Source: Azospirillum agricola
Lineage (GTDB): Bacteria; Pseudomonadota; Alphaproteobacteria; Azospirillales; Azospirillaceae
Direction: 5' to 3'
NCBI RefSeq assembly: GCF_017876095.1
Contig: NZ_JAGINM010000021.1
Coordinates: 1-64,000 of the forward strand
Length of the DNA stretch: 64,000 bases
Shown: piece by piece, positions 7,342 through 16,127 of the stretch
Layout: each line of letters opens with the position of its first letter
Numbering within the stretch: the stretch's first letter is position 1
Notes under the pieces: model-generated
What the model was told of the DNA's origin: nothing
Seen by the model: only the letters and a program-made list of their open reading frames with translations
Databases searched by the model: none
Translations under genes and position numbers: made by a program

Positions 7342-8457
7342 ATGAAGATCACCAAGGTCGAGACCATTCTGCTCGCCGTTCCCTGCTCCTCGAACGGCGC
7401 CATCCGGCCGAGCACCGGCCGCAGTTGGTCGGCGTTCGACGTGCTGCTGGTGCGGATCGACACCGACGCGGGCATCAGCGGCTGGGGCGAGGCCTTCGGG
7501 CGCGCCCGCGACCTGCCGCTGAAGGCGGTGATCGACGCCCACATCGCGCCCAAGCTGATCGGCCAGGACCCGACGCGGATCGAGGCGATCAAGCACGACC
7601 TCGAATTCCGCCTGCACAACACCGGGCGGATCGGCGGCATCGCCTACGGCATCGCCGCCGTCGACATCGCTCTGTGGGACATCCTCGGCAAGCGCGCCGG
7701 TCTTCCGCTGCACCAGCTGATCGGCGGGCTGGTGACGCCGGAGCTGCCCGTCTACGCCAGCTTCCTGCGTTACGGCTCGGTGGAGGGGGTGCGGGGTGCC
7801 GTGCGCAAGGCGCTGGCCGAGGGCTACCGCCACATCAAGCTCCACGAGATCGGCATCGCCGAGAACCTCGCCGCGCGGGAGGAGGCCGGGCCGGACGTCG
7901 CCATCATGCTGGACGTCAACTGCCCCTGGACCGTGTCGCAGTCGATCGACGCCGCGCGGCGGCTGGCGCCCGGCAACTTCGACTGGCTGGAGGAGCCGGT
8001 GTGGCCACCGGAGAATTATGGCGGCCTCGGCGAGATCCGCCGCAAAGGGTCATTGCGTATCGCTGCCGGCGAGAACGCCGGCAGCTTGCACGACTTCAAG
8101 GCGATGTTCGACGCTGGAGCCATCGACGTGGCGCAGCCCGACCTCGCCAAGGCCGGCGGGATCAGCGAGGCATTGCGCATTGACGCGCTGGCCGAGGCCC
8201 ATGGCGTCGACGTCGTGCCACACTGCGCCACCTTCGGGCCGGGGCTGCTGGCGACCATCCATTTCAACGCCTCGCGCCGCCGCCCGCCGTTGCTGGAGCG
8301 GCTCTACTTTGCCTTCGACGAGCACCCGATCGGCGCCGTCGCCGAACCGGTCGACGGCTTCGTCAAGGTGCCGACCGGGCCGGGGCTCGGCTACGACCCC
8401 GACCCCCGCGTGATCGAGCGCTACCGTGTGGAGCCGGCGGAGTTCGCCTGGACATGA
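7342..8457 (+). CDS. Mandelate racemase/muconate lactonizing enzyme family protein
   Basis: This 371-residue enolase-superfamily enzyme has a capping domain up to about residue 125 and then a beta-barrel. Visible are the KLH motif (IKLHEIG, the KxK/KxH base position), the metal ligands in MLDVNCPW, WLEEPVWP and AAGENAG, and a C-terminal PHCATFGPG loop with the general-acid/base His. Such enzymes abstract the alpha-proton of a carboxylate to racemise, epimerise, dehydrate or cyclise it. It is embedded between the receptor and permease genes of a Dpp-type transporter, so it probably acts on the imported compound. The ATG at 7342 has only a weak ribosome-binding site. The exact reaction is not assignable. 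Confidence 0.88.
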   Translation: MKITKVETILLAVPCSSNGAIRPSTGRSWSAFDVLLVRIDTDAGISGWGEAFGRARDLPLKAVIDAHIAPKLIGQDPTRIEAIKHDLEFRLHNTGRIGGIAYGIAAVDIALWDILGKRAGLPLHQLIGGLVTPELPVYASFLRYGSVEGVRGAVRKALAEGYRHIKLHEIGIAENLAAREEAGPDVAIMLDVNCPWTVSQSIDAARRLAPGNFDWLEEPVWPPENYGGLGEIRRKGSLRIAAGENAGSLHDFKAMFDAGAIDVAQPDLAKAGGISEALRIDALAEAHGVDVVPHCATFGPGLLATIHFNASRRRPPLLERLYFAFDEHPIGAVAEPVDGFVKVPTGPGLGYDPDPRVIERYRVEPAEFAWT

Positions 8458-8524
8458 GGATGATGGGTCAAATGGCGTCGGTGCGGGGAGCCGGACTTGT
8501 ACAATCCCGCGAAAGGGGCCGGCC

Positions 8525-9526
8525 ATGACGACGCCCGGCCGTCTGACGCGGCGGTTCCTGCGCACCGCCCTCCAGGCGATTCCGACCGTGCTCGGGATCG
8601 TGATCCTGAACTTCCTGCTGCTGCAGCTGGCGCCTGGCGACGCCGCCGACGTGATGGCGGCGGAATCGGGAACCGCCACGGAGGAGACGCTGGCGGCGCT
8701 CCGCGCCCGCTTCGGGCTGGACCAGCCGCTGCTGCTCCAGCTGCTCGGTTACCTGTCCAACCTCGCCCATTTCAGCCTGGGCTATTCGCCGCGCTACAAC
8801 ATGCCGGTCGCCGAGCTGATCGGCCAGCGGCTGCCGGGCACGCTGCTGCTGATGGCGACCGCGTTGGCGCTCGCCTTCGTCGTCGGGCTGCTGCTCGGGC
8901 TGGTGATGGCGGCCACCGCCGGGCGCTGGCCGGACCGCGTCGTTTCGGTGCTGGCGCTGCTGTTCTACTCGATCCCCGGCTTCTGGATCGGGCTGATGCT
9001 GATCGTCCTGTTCTCGGTGACGCTCGGCTGGTTGCCCAGCGGCGGCTACCAGACCATTGGTGGACCCTCTGGCGGCGGCCCCGCCGAAGGGCTCGCGGCG
9101 CTGCTCGACCGGCTGCGCTACATGGTGCTGCCGGCGACCTCGCTCGCCCTCTTCTACGTCGCCATCTACGCCCGGCTGGCCCGCGCGGCGTTGCTGGAGG
9201 CGCAGACCCACGATTATGTGCGCACCGCGCGCGCCAAGGGACTGCCGGCCTGGACGGTGATGACCCGCCACGTTCTGCGCAACGCCCTGCTGCCGGTGAC
9301 GACGATGGCCGGCATCCATCTCGGCGGCATCCTCGGCGGTGCGGTGGTGGTGGAGACGGTCTACAGCTGGCCCGGCCTCGGCCGGCTGGCCTACGAGGCG
9401 GTGATGGCCCGCGACTTCAGCATCCTGCTGGGGGTGCTGCTTCTGTCCTCCCTGCTGGTGATCGCCGCCAACCTGCTGGTGGACGTCCTCCAGGCCTGGC
9501 TCGACCCACGGATCGAGGCGTCGTGA
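8525..9526 (+). CDS. Dpp/Opp-type ABC transporter permease (DppB-like)
   Basis: Inner-membrane permease of 333 residues with about six transmembrane segments. It starts RRFLRTALQAIPTVLGIVIL, the typical DppB N-terminus. The LGLDQPLLLQ-like block, the extracytoplasmic LGYSPRYNMPV, the EAA loop (YVRTARAKGLPAWTVMTRHVLRNALLP) and WPGLGRLAYEAVMARDF are all present. ATG 8525 follows an AAAGGGG. An earlier in-frame start at 8426 would overlap the enolase-family gene and add non-conserved sequence. Its stop overlaps the next gene's ATG by one base, implying translational coupling. It forms the channel with the following permease. Confidence 0.95.
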   Translation: MTTPGRLTRRFLRTALQAIPTVLGIVILNFLLLQLAPGDAADVMAAESGTATEETLAALRARFGLDQPLLLQLLGYLSNLAHFSLGYSPRYNMPVAELIGQRLPGTLLLMATALALAFVVGLLLGLVMAATAGRWPDRVVSVLALLFYSIPGFWIGLMLIVLFSVTLGWLPSGGYQTIGGPSGGGPAEGLAALLDRLRYMVLPATSLALFYVAIYARLARAALLEAQTHDYVRTARAKGLPAWTVMTRHVLRNALLPVTTMAGIHLGGILGGAVVVETVYSWPGLGRLAYEAVMARDFSILLGVLLLSSLLVIAANLLVDVLQAWLDPRIEAS

Positions 9527-10458
9527 TGCCCAAGACCTCCTCCCCGGCGCTGGCCGCCGCACCGCCGCTTCCCGCAACAGCCAATCCCGCCGCCGGCACG
9601 CCCGCCGCCGCGCCGCGCTACGGACGGCGGGCCCTGCGCGCCTTCCTGCGCAACCCGACGGCGATCGCCGGGCTGGTCCTCCTCGCCCTGGTCATGCTCG
9701 GAGCGTCGCTGGCGCCCCTGTTCTACCCCGACGACCCGCTCGGCATGGTGGGGCGCCCGCTGCTGTGGCCCGGCAGGCAATGGTCTCACCCGCTCGGCAC
9801 CGATTCGCTGGGCCGCGACGTCGCCGCCGGGCTGATGCACGGCGCCCGAATCTCGCTGCTGGTCGGCTTCGCCGCCACCTGCGTCGGCCTGTCGCTCGGC
9901 ATCCTGGTCGGGGCCGTCGCCGGCTACCGCGGCGGCTGGCTCGACGACGCGCTGGTCCGGCTGATCGAGATCTTCCAGGCGGTGCCGAGCTTCATCCTGC
10001 TGGTCGTGCTGGTCGCCATCGCCCAGCCGTCGGTCGCGACGATCGTCGGCGCCATCGGCATCGTCACCTGGCCGACCATCGCCCGGCTGGTCCGCGCCGA
10101 GGTCCGCGCCCTGCGGAGCAAGGACTTCGTCGTCGCCGCGCGCGGCATGGGCTACGGCCACGGCCGCATCATCCTGCGCGAGATCCTGCCGAACGCCATG
10201 CCGCCGGTCATCGTCACCTCCTCGGTGATGGTCGCCTCGGCGATCCTGATGGAGGCGGCGCTGTCCTTCATGGGGCTGGGCGACCCGAACACGGTGAGCT
10301 GGGGCAGCATGATCGGCGCGGGCCGCGAGCTGCTGCGCACCGCCTGGTATCTGACCGCCCTGCCCGGCCTGCTGATCGTGGTGACGGTGCTGGCGCTCAA
10401 TCTGATCGGCGACGGGCTGAACGACGCGCTGAACCCGCGCCTTGAGAAGGACTCCTGA
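9526..10458 (+). CDS. Dpp/Opp-type ABC transporter permease (DppC-like)
   Basis: Inner-membrane permease of 310 residues. A Pro/Ala-rich cytoplasmic N-terminus is followed by AIAGLVLLALVMLGASLAPLF (first membrane helix), HPLGTDSLGRDV, GYRGGWLDD, the EAA loop around FVVAARGMGYGHGRIILREILPN, and ALSFMGLGDPNTVSWG. These are diagnostic of DppC/OppC. It starts at the base where the preceding stop ends and overlaps the next ATG by one base. It pairs with the DppB-like subunit. Confidence 0.95.
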   Translation: MPKTSSPALAAAPPLPATANPAAGTPAAAPRYGRRALRAFLRNPTAIAGLVLLALVMLGASLAPLFYPDDPLGMVGRPLLWPGRQWSHPLGTDSLGRDVAAGLMHGARISLLVGFAATCVGLSLGILVGAVAGYRGGWLDDALVRLIEIFQAVPSFILLVVLVAIAQPSVATIVGAIGIVTWPTIARLVRAEVRALRSKDFVVAARGMGYGHGRIILREILPNAMPPVIVTSSVMVASAILMEAALSFMGLGDPNTVSWGSMIGAGRELLRTAWYLTALPGLLIVVTVLALNLIGDGLNDALNPRLEKDS

Positions 10459-11495
10459 TGGACCCGCTGCTCAGCGTCCGCGACCTCTCCATCGGCTTCC
10501 GGAACGGCGCAGGTGGCCATTGGTGGCCGGTCCGCGGCTTCGATCTCACGGTGGAGGCCGGCGAGACCGTCGCCCTGGTCGGCGAATCCGGGTCCGGCAA
10601 GTCGCTGACCGCGCTCGCCCTGATGGGGTTGCTGCCGCGCTCCGCCCGCGTCGAGGCCGCCGGCATCCGTTTCGCCGGCCAGGAGCTGACGGGCCTGCCG
10701 GAGCGCGCGAAGCGGCGGCTGCGCGGCCGCGACCTCGCGATGATCTTCCAGGAGCCGATGACCTCGTTGAACCCGGTGCTGACCATCGGCCGGCAGATCG
10801 CCGAGGTGCTCCGCCTCCACCAGGGTCTGTCGGCCAAGGCGGCGCGGGCGCAGGCGATCGAGCTGCTCGACCTCGTCCGCATCCCCGAGCCGCAGCGGCG
10901 GGTCGACGACCACCCGCACCGGCTGTCCGGCGGCATGCGCCAGCGGGCGATGATCGCCATGGCCGTCGCCTGCCGCCCCAAGCTGCTGATCGCCGACGAG
11001 CCGACCACGGCGCTCGACGTCACCATCCAGGCCCAGGTCCTCGAACTGCTCGACCGGCTGCGCCGCGAGCTGTCGCTGGCCTTGCTGCTGATCACCCACG
11101 ACCTCGGCGTCGTCGCGCAATGGGCCGACCGCGTCGTCGTGCTCTACGCCGGCCGCAAGGTCGAGGAGGCCGACGCCGGACCGCTGTTCTCCGACCCGCT
11201 GCATCCGTACACCCGCGGGCTGCTGGCGGCGTCGCCGCGCATGAACGCCGGCCGGCACTACCGCGACGGGCCGCTGGACGAGATCCCCGGCAGCATCGCC
11301 TCGGCCGCCGGCCAGGCGGGCTGCCCCTTCGTTCCGCGCTGCCCCGCGGCGGTGGCCGCCTGCGCCGAGGCGATGCCGCCGCTCCTCGTCCCGGCCGCGC
11401 GGCGGGCGGTCGCCTGCCCGGTCGCCGTCGGTCTCCCCCTTCCCGGCTCCCCCCTCAACTCCCCTAGCGCCGCCTCGCCGGAGTTCCACCCATGA
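10458..11495 (+). CDS. Dpp/Opp-type ABC transporter ATP-binding protein (DppD-like)
   Basis: Cytoplasmic ATPase of 345 residues. Walker A is GESGSGKS, the Q-loop region reads MIFQEPMTSLNP, the signature is LSGGMRQR, Walker B is LLIADEPTTALD, and the switch His lies in LLITHDLGVV. The C-terminus has the oligopeptide-transporter extension with CPFVPRC..C cysteines typical of the DppD/OppD group, which in some members bind an iron-sulfur cluster. The start overlaps the preceding stop by one base and the end overlaps the next ATG by four bases. Confidence 0.96.
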   Translation: MDPLLSVRDLSIGFRNGAGGHWWPVRGFDLTVEAGETVALVGESGSGKSLTALALMGLLPRSARVEAAGIRFAGQELTGLPERAKRRLRGRDLAMIFQEPMTSLNPVLTIGRQIAEVLRLHQGLSAKAARAQAIELLDLVRIPEPQRRVDDHPHRLSGGMRQRAMIAMAVACRPKLLIADEPTTALDVTIQAQVLELLDRLRRELSLALLLITHDLGVVAQWADRVVVLYAGRKVEEADAGPLFSDPLHPYTRGLLAASPRMNAGRHYRDGPLDEIPGSIASAAGQAGCPFVPRCPAAVAACAEAMPPLLVPAARRAVACPVAVGLPLPGSPLNSPSAASPEFHP

Positions 11496-12430
11496 CGCTG
11501 CTGTCCGTGACCGACCTGCACGTCCATTACCCCTCGCAGGGAGCATCGTTGCGCGCGGTGGACGGCGTCTCGCTGGACGTCGCGGCGGGCGAGACCGTCG
11601 GGCTGGTCGGCGAGTCCGGCTGTGGGAAATCCTCGCTGGGCCGGGCGGTGTTGCGGCTGGGCGACCGGACCTCGGGCCGCATCCTGTTCGCCGGCGAGGA
11701 TTTCGGCGCAGCCCCCGAAGGCCGCCTGCGCGCCTTCCGGCGGCGGCTTCAGATGATCTTCCAGGATCCCTACGGCTCGCTGAACCCGCGCCACAGCGTC
11801 GGCGACATCCTGCTGGCACCGCTGACCGTCCACGGGATCGGCAAGCGGGAGGAGCGGCGGCGGCGGGTCCACGACATGCTCGACCGGGTGGGGCTGCCGC
11901 GCGACGCGGCGCACCGCTTCCCGCACGAGTTCTCCGGCGGCCAGCGCCAGCGCATCGGCATCGCCCGCGCGCTGATCCTGGAGCCGGAACTGGTCGTCTG
12001 CGACGAGCCGGTGTCGGCGCTCGACCTGTCGATCCAGGCGCAGATCATCAACCTGCTGGCAGCGATGAAGCGCGAGATGAACCTGTCGCTGCTGTTCATC
12101 TCGCACGACCTGTCGGTGGTGCGCTACGTCGCCGACCGGGTGCTGGTGATGTATCTGGGTCGCGTGGTCGAATCCGGCCCCCACGACCGCCTCTGGGACC
12201 ACCCACAGCACCCCTACACCCGCGCGCTGATCGACGCCGTTCCCGATCCGGCCCGCCGGCGCCACGCCAGCCCGTTGCCGGGGGATTTGCCGAGCGCCCG
12301 CAACATCCCGGCCGGCTGCCGCTTCCACGCCCGTTGCCCGATCGCGACCGACCTCTGCCGGTCGGTCGATCCGCCCCTGCGCAGCGTGGCGCCCGGCCAC
12401 CAGACCGCCTGCCATCACGCCGGGCACTGA
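11492..12430 (+). CDS. Dpp/Opp-type ABC transporter ATP-binding protein (DppF-like)
   Basis: Second ATPase of the complex, 312 residues. Walker A is GESGCGKSSLGRAVL, followed by MIFQDPYGSLNPRH, signature FSGGQRQRIGIARAL, Walker B LVVCDEPVSALDLS and SHDLSVV. The C-terminal CRFHARCPIATDLC extension matches the DppF/OppF group. It ends the first Dpp operon. It stands convergent to the SDR gene at 12541 across a 110-base gap in which I see no strong terminator. Confidence 0.96.
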   Translation: MTLLSVTDLHVHYPSQGASLRAVDGVSLDVAAGETVGLVGESGCGKSSLGRAVLRLGDRTSGRILFAGEDFGAAPEGRLRAFRRRLQMIFQDPYGSLNPRHSVGDILLAPLTVHGIGKREERRRRVHDMLDRVGLPRDAAHRFPHEFSGGQRQRIGIARALILEPELVVCDEPVSALDLSIQAQIINLLAAMKREMNLSLLFISHDLSVVRYVADRVLVMYLGRVVESGPHDRLWDHPQHPYTRALIDAVPDPARRRHASPLPGDLPSARNIPAGCRFHARCPIATDLCRSVDPPLRSVAPGHQTACHHAGH

Positions 12431-12540
12431 CGCCCCCCCCCTCGACCGCGTGATGGAGATAAAGGCCGGCCGGCTCCTGGCTCCGGAGGGAACGTCATAG
12501 GAACGGACGCTGTTGCCGGGAAGTGCCGATGTCGGCCCCC

Positions 12541-13482
12541 TTACACCGGGTCCCAGGAGAAGACGTCCGACACGCGGTCGAGCGGCACCAGAGACGGGCG
12601 CAGAGCCGGCAGCAGATGGTCGGTCAGCGTCTCCACCGACCATCCCTCCGCCCGATGCAGGGCGCGCGCGGGGCGGGGCTGGCTCATCAGGAAGATCTCG
12701 TTGCGGCGGACGGCGAAAATCTGGCCGGTCACCTCGCGGGCCGCATCGCTCGCCAGGAAGACGGCGAGCGGGGCGATGCGGTCGGCGGTCATGCTGCGGC
12801 GACGCTCGGCGCGCAGGCGCTGCTCCTCCGTCGCCACCGGCACGGTGTCGCCCATGCGGGTCGCGGCGCTGGGCGAGACGCAGTTGGAGCGCACGCCGAA
12901 CGCCTTCATGTCCAGCGCGATGGCCTTGGACAGCCCGACGATCCCGAGCTTCGCCGCCATGTAGTTGGCTTGGCCGAGGTTGCCGATCAGCGCCGAGTTC
13001 GAGGTCATGTGGACGAAGGCGCCGGACTGCTGCCGACGGAAATGCGGGGCGGCGGCGCGGGCGACGTTGAAGGCGCCCTTCAGATGCACCCCCAGCACCG
13101 CGTCGAAATCCGCCTCGGTCATCTTGTGGAACATGCCGTCGCGCAGGATGCCGGCGTTGTTGACCACCGCGTCGATGCGGCCGAACCGGTCCAGCGCCGT
13201 CTCGACGATGCGGTGGGCCCCGGCCCAGTCGGCGACGCTGTCGGCGCTGGCGACCGCCTCGCCGCCGGCCTCGCGGATCAGGCGGACCACCTCGTCGGCC
13301 GGGGTCTCGCCGCCGGCCTCGCCGCCCTCCGCCCCATTCACCGACACGCCGAGGTCGTTCACCACCACCCGGGCACCCCGGCGGGCGAATTCCAGCGCGA
13401 TCTCGCGCCCGATGCCGCGCCCGGCCCCCGTCACCACCACCGCCTTGCCGGCCAGCATGCCCGTGTCTCCGTCCGTCGTCAT
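12541..13482 (-). CDS. SDR-family dehydrogenase, MFE-2/17beta-HSD4-like
   Basis: NAD(P)-dependent oxidoreductase of 313 residues. TGAGRGIG near residues 19-26 is the dinucleotide-binding motif, NNAG is intact, and the catalytic Ser-Tyr-Lys are seen as MTSNSALIG and NYMAAKLG. The long C-terminus after GQIFAVRRNEIFLMSQP resembles the (3R)-hydroxyacyl-CoA dehydrogenase module of MFE-2 proteins. I chose ATG 13482, overlapping the thiolase stop by ATGA, rather than the longer frame to 13662, which is the antisense of the thiolase. It is the last gene of a minus-strand acyl-CoA catabolic unit, where it would oxidise a 3-hydroxyacyl-CoA. Confidence 0.9.
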   Translation of the reverse strand: MTTDGDTGMLAGKAVVVTGAGRGIGREIALEFARRGARVVVNDLGVSVNGAEGGEAGGETPADEVVRLIREAGGEAVASADSVADWAGAHRIVETALDRFGRIDAVVNNAGILRDGMFHKMTEADFDAVLGVHLKGAFNVARAAAPHFRRQQSGAFVHMTSNSALIGNLGQANYMAAKLGIVGLSKAIALDMKAFGVRSNCVSPSAATRMGDTVPVATEEQRLRAERRRSMTADRIAPLAVFLASDAAREVTGQIFAVRRNEIFLMSQPRPARALHRAEGWSVETLTDHLLPALRPSLVPLDRVSDVFSWDPV

Positions 13483-14681
13483 TCGCCGAGCCTTCCGATG
13501 ATGGCGACGCTGCACACGTTCTGGTGCGGCGCGCCGCCGAGATTGTGCGTCAGGCCCAGCCGCACGTCGGCGCGCTGGCGCGGCCCGGCGCGCCCCAGCA
13601 GTTGCAGATACAGCTCGTAGACCATCCGCAGGCCCGAGGCGCCGATCGGGTGGCCGAAGCATTTCAGCCCGCCGTCGATCTGGCAGGGCAGCGCACCGTC
13701 GGCGTCGAACACCCCGTCCAGCACATCACGCACCGCCCCGCCCTCGGGCGACAGCCCGAGATCCTCCATGGTCACCAGCTCGGTGACGGAGAAGCAGTCG
13801 TGCACCTCGGTCAGGCTGAGCTCGCGGCGCGGATCGGCGACCCCCGCCTCGGCGTAGGCGCGGGCGGCGGCGACCCGCGCGGTCGCGACGTGGCTGCCGT
13901 CCCAGCGGCCGAAGCCCATCTCCTCGCCGTTCGAGACGGCGAGTTGCAGCGCCTTGACGCTGACCGCCCCGCGCTTGCCGAGGCCGCGCGCGATCTCCGG
14001 CGTGGTGACGATGGCGCAGGCCGCCCCGTCGCTGACGCCGCAGCAGTCGAACAACCCGAGCGGGTCGGCCACCATCGGCGCGTCGAGCACCGCCTGCTCG
14101 GTGATGGGTTTGCGCAGATGGGCCTTGGGGTTCCTGGCCCCGTTGGCGTGGCTCTTGACCGAGACATGGGCCATGGCGCGCTTCAGATCCACGCGCGACA
14201 GGCCGTGCCTGGCCCGGTAGGCCTCGGCGAGCTGCGCGAAGGATCCGGGTGCGGTGTAGGAGGGCCACCACAGCGCGTTCAACGCCCCGCGCGACCGCTG
14301 GGGCAGCCCGCCATAACCGGTGTCCTTCAGCTTCTCCACCCCCAACGCCAGCGCCACGTCGCAGGCCCCCGCCGCCACGGCGTAGACGGCGCCGCGCAGC
14401 GCCTCGGTGCCGCTGGCGCAGAAATTCTCCACCCGCGTCACCGGGATGCGCGGCAGCCGCAGCGTCGTCGCCAGCGGGATGCCGCTGCGCCCGACATGCA
14501 GATCCTCGTTGGCGGTGGCGAGCCACGCCGCCTGGATGTCCTTGGTCTCCAGCCCGGAATCGGCCAGCGCCTCGGCGTAGGCCTCGGCCATCAGATCCTC
14601 GGCGCCGTCGGTCCAGCGCTCGCCGAAGCGGGTGCAGCCCATGCCGACGATGGCGACCCGGTCGCGGATTCCCGTTGCCAT
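13479..14681 (-). CDS. Thiolase-family acyltransferase (SCP-x/lipid-transfer-like)
   Basis: This 400-residue thiolase-fold enzyme has the nucleophilic Cys in VENFCASGTEALRGA and the catalytic His in CFGHPIGASG. A C-terminal LTHNLGGAPHQNVC segment replaces the usual CGG loop. This pattern belongs to the SCP-x-like, non-decarboxylating thiolase group, often found next to DUF35/OB-fold proteins. It would cleave a 3-ketoacyl-CoA. Its neighbour at 14685 carries a DUF35-like domain, in line with known thiolase-DUF35 partnerships. The ATG lies 3 bases downstream of the preceding stop. Confidence 0.92.
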   Translation of the reverse strand: MATGIRDRVAIVGMGCTRFGERWTDGAEDLMAEAYAEALADSGLETKDIQAAWLATANEDLHVGRSGIPLATTLRLPRIPVTRVENFCASGTEALRGAVYAVAAGACDVALALGVEKLKDTGYGGLPQRSRGALNALWWPSYTAPGSFAQLAEAYRARHGLSRVDLKRAMAHVSVKSHANGARNPKAHLRKPITEQAVLDAPMVADPLGLFDCCGVSDGAACAIVTTPEIARGLGKRGAVSVKALQLAVSNGEEMGFGRWDGSHVATARVAAARAYAEAGVADPRRELSLTEVHDCFSVTELVTMEDLGLSPEGGAVRDVLDGVFDADGALPCQIDGGLKCFGHPIGASGLRMVYELYLQLLGRAGPRQRADVRLGLTHNLGGAPHQNVCSVAIIGRLGE

Positions 14682-14684
14682 CGC

Positions 14685-16127
14685 TCACAGCCCCCCGCCG
14701 CGCACCGGCGCGGCTTTCCAGAAATAGCGGCGGAAGTTGCGGCGCGGGTCGTGGTCCTTGACCCGGAACACCATGCGCAGCGGCGCCCCCACCGACAGGT
14801 CGCCCGGCTCGACGTCGGCGTAGCCCGCCAGCAGCCGGCCACCGGCCTCGAACTGGATCAGCCCGTAATGGGCCGGCGGCGACGGACAGTAGGTCAGGTG
14901 ATCGGCCGTCCAGGTGACGACGCGCGCCGGGTCGTCGGCCAGCCGGACATCCTCTTGGGCGTCCCAGGCGTTGCAGTCCGGGTTGACGCAGACCCGCGCC
15001 TTGGGGAACTGACGCGTGCCGCAGGCGGCGCAGCGCCCGCCGACCAGCCCGAGCAGCATGTCCCGCTTGCGGTACAGCACCGTCAGCGGGGTTTGCAGGT
15101 CGAGTTCGGCGCGCATGCCCTCGTCGCGCTCGACGCTGCCGGTCAGGGCGGCGAAGCGGCCGTAGCCGCTCTCCACCCGCCCGCCAGCCAGCGCCGCCTC
15201 GATGCCCCCCTCCCCCCCTGCCCCCTGCCAGGGATGGCCGGTGGCGCGGAAGACCAGAGCGTCGGCCCCCTGCCCGAAGCCGACGGCGAGGATGAGGTCG
15301 CCGGCCTTCGCCTGCTCCAGCGCGTGGGCCAGCATCAGCGGCGCGTGCGCCGCGCCGCTGTCGCCGATGCGGGTGTCCAGCCCGTCGCGCACGGCCGCCG
15401 GCGGGATGCCAAGCCGCTCGGCGGCGGTCGCGGCGATGCGCGGCTGGCCGGGGGGCAGGATGAAATGCGCGACGTCGGCGGCGGCGACCCCGGCCTCCTC
15501 CAAAGCGGAGCGCGCCGCGCGCGGGACGATGGCGAGCCAGCCCTCGTCGCGGACCCAGCGGTCCTCCCAGCCATAGTCGTGCGCGGCGTCCGAGGCCCGG
15601 TAATGATCGACGAAATCGACGCTCAGCGAGACGCCGCCGAGGAACTCGGCCAGCACATCCCCAGCGCCCAGGGTGAAGGCGGCGGCCGCGTCGCCGTATT
15701 TCGCCTCCTGCGGCGAGGCGGGCTTGGTGCGCCGGCTCTCCGCCGCGACCACCAGCCCGGCCGTCCGCCCGCGCAAGGCCACCAGCAGGGCGGAGGTGCC
15801 GGCGCGCAGCGAGCCGGTGGCGTCCAACGTCGCCACCCCCTCCCCCAGCCCGAGCGCCGCCGCGACGATGCCGGCGTTCTGCCGGTCGGCGAAGGGCAGG
15901 CTGGTGGAGGCGAGCGTCACCGCCGTCACGGAGCGCCCGTTCAGCGCGCCCCGCGCGGCGGCGACCGCCATGGTTACGGAGTCCTCGTCCCAGTCAGCGA
16001 AGCTGCGCTGCCCCTTGGCCAGCGCCTTCAGCCCCGGATGACTCCAGCCATGCTGGTCGAGCAGCGCCCGGCGGTCGAGCCGCAGGCGCGGCACATGCAC
16101 GCCGAATCCGGTGATTCCGAACATCAC
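14685..16127 (-). CDS. HMG-CoA-synthase-like domain fused to a DUF35 Zn-ribbon/OB-fold domain
   Basis: This 480-residue fusion begins with a condensing-enzyme fold (MMFGITGFGVHVPRLRL...; residues 1 to about 330). It ends with a zinc-ribbon/OB-fold unit: CAACGTRQFP followed by CVNPDC near residues 365-385, then a beta-rich tail. The loop that carries the nucleophilic Cys in HMG-CoA synthases reads ATGSLRAGTSAL here, with Leu at the expected position. It may therefore be a partner protein for the thiolase rather than a synthase. DUF35 domains are known acyl-CoA-binding partners of SCP-x-type thiolases. M1 or M2 (16124) could initiate. It overlaps the preceding MaoC-like gene by four bases. Confidence 0.85.
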   Translation of the reverse strand: MMFGITGFGVHVPRLRLDRRALLDQHGWSHPGLKALAKGQRSFADWDEDSVTMAVAAARGALNGRSVTAVTLASTSLPFADRQNAGIVAAALGLGEGVATLDATGSLRAGTSALLVALRGRTAGLVVAAESRRTKPASPQEAKYGDAAAAFTLGAGDVLAEFLGGVSLSVDFVDHYRASDAAHDYGWEDRWVRDEGWLAIVPRAARSALEEAGVAAADVAHFILPPGQPRIAATAAERLGIPPAAVRDGLDTRIGDSGAAHAPLMLAHALEQAKAGDLILAVGFGQGADALVFRATGHPWQGAGGEGGIEAALAGGRVESGYGRFAALTGSVERDEGMRAELDLQTPLTVLYRKRDMLLGLVGGRCAACGTRQFPKARVCVNPDCNAWDAQEDVRLADDPARVVTWTADHLTYCPSPPAHYGLIQFEAGGRLLAGYADVEPGDLSVGAPLRMVFRVKDHDPRRNFRRYFWKAAPVRGGGL

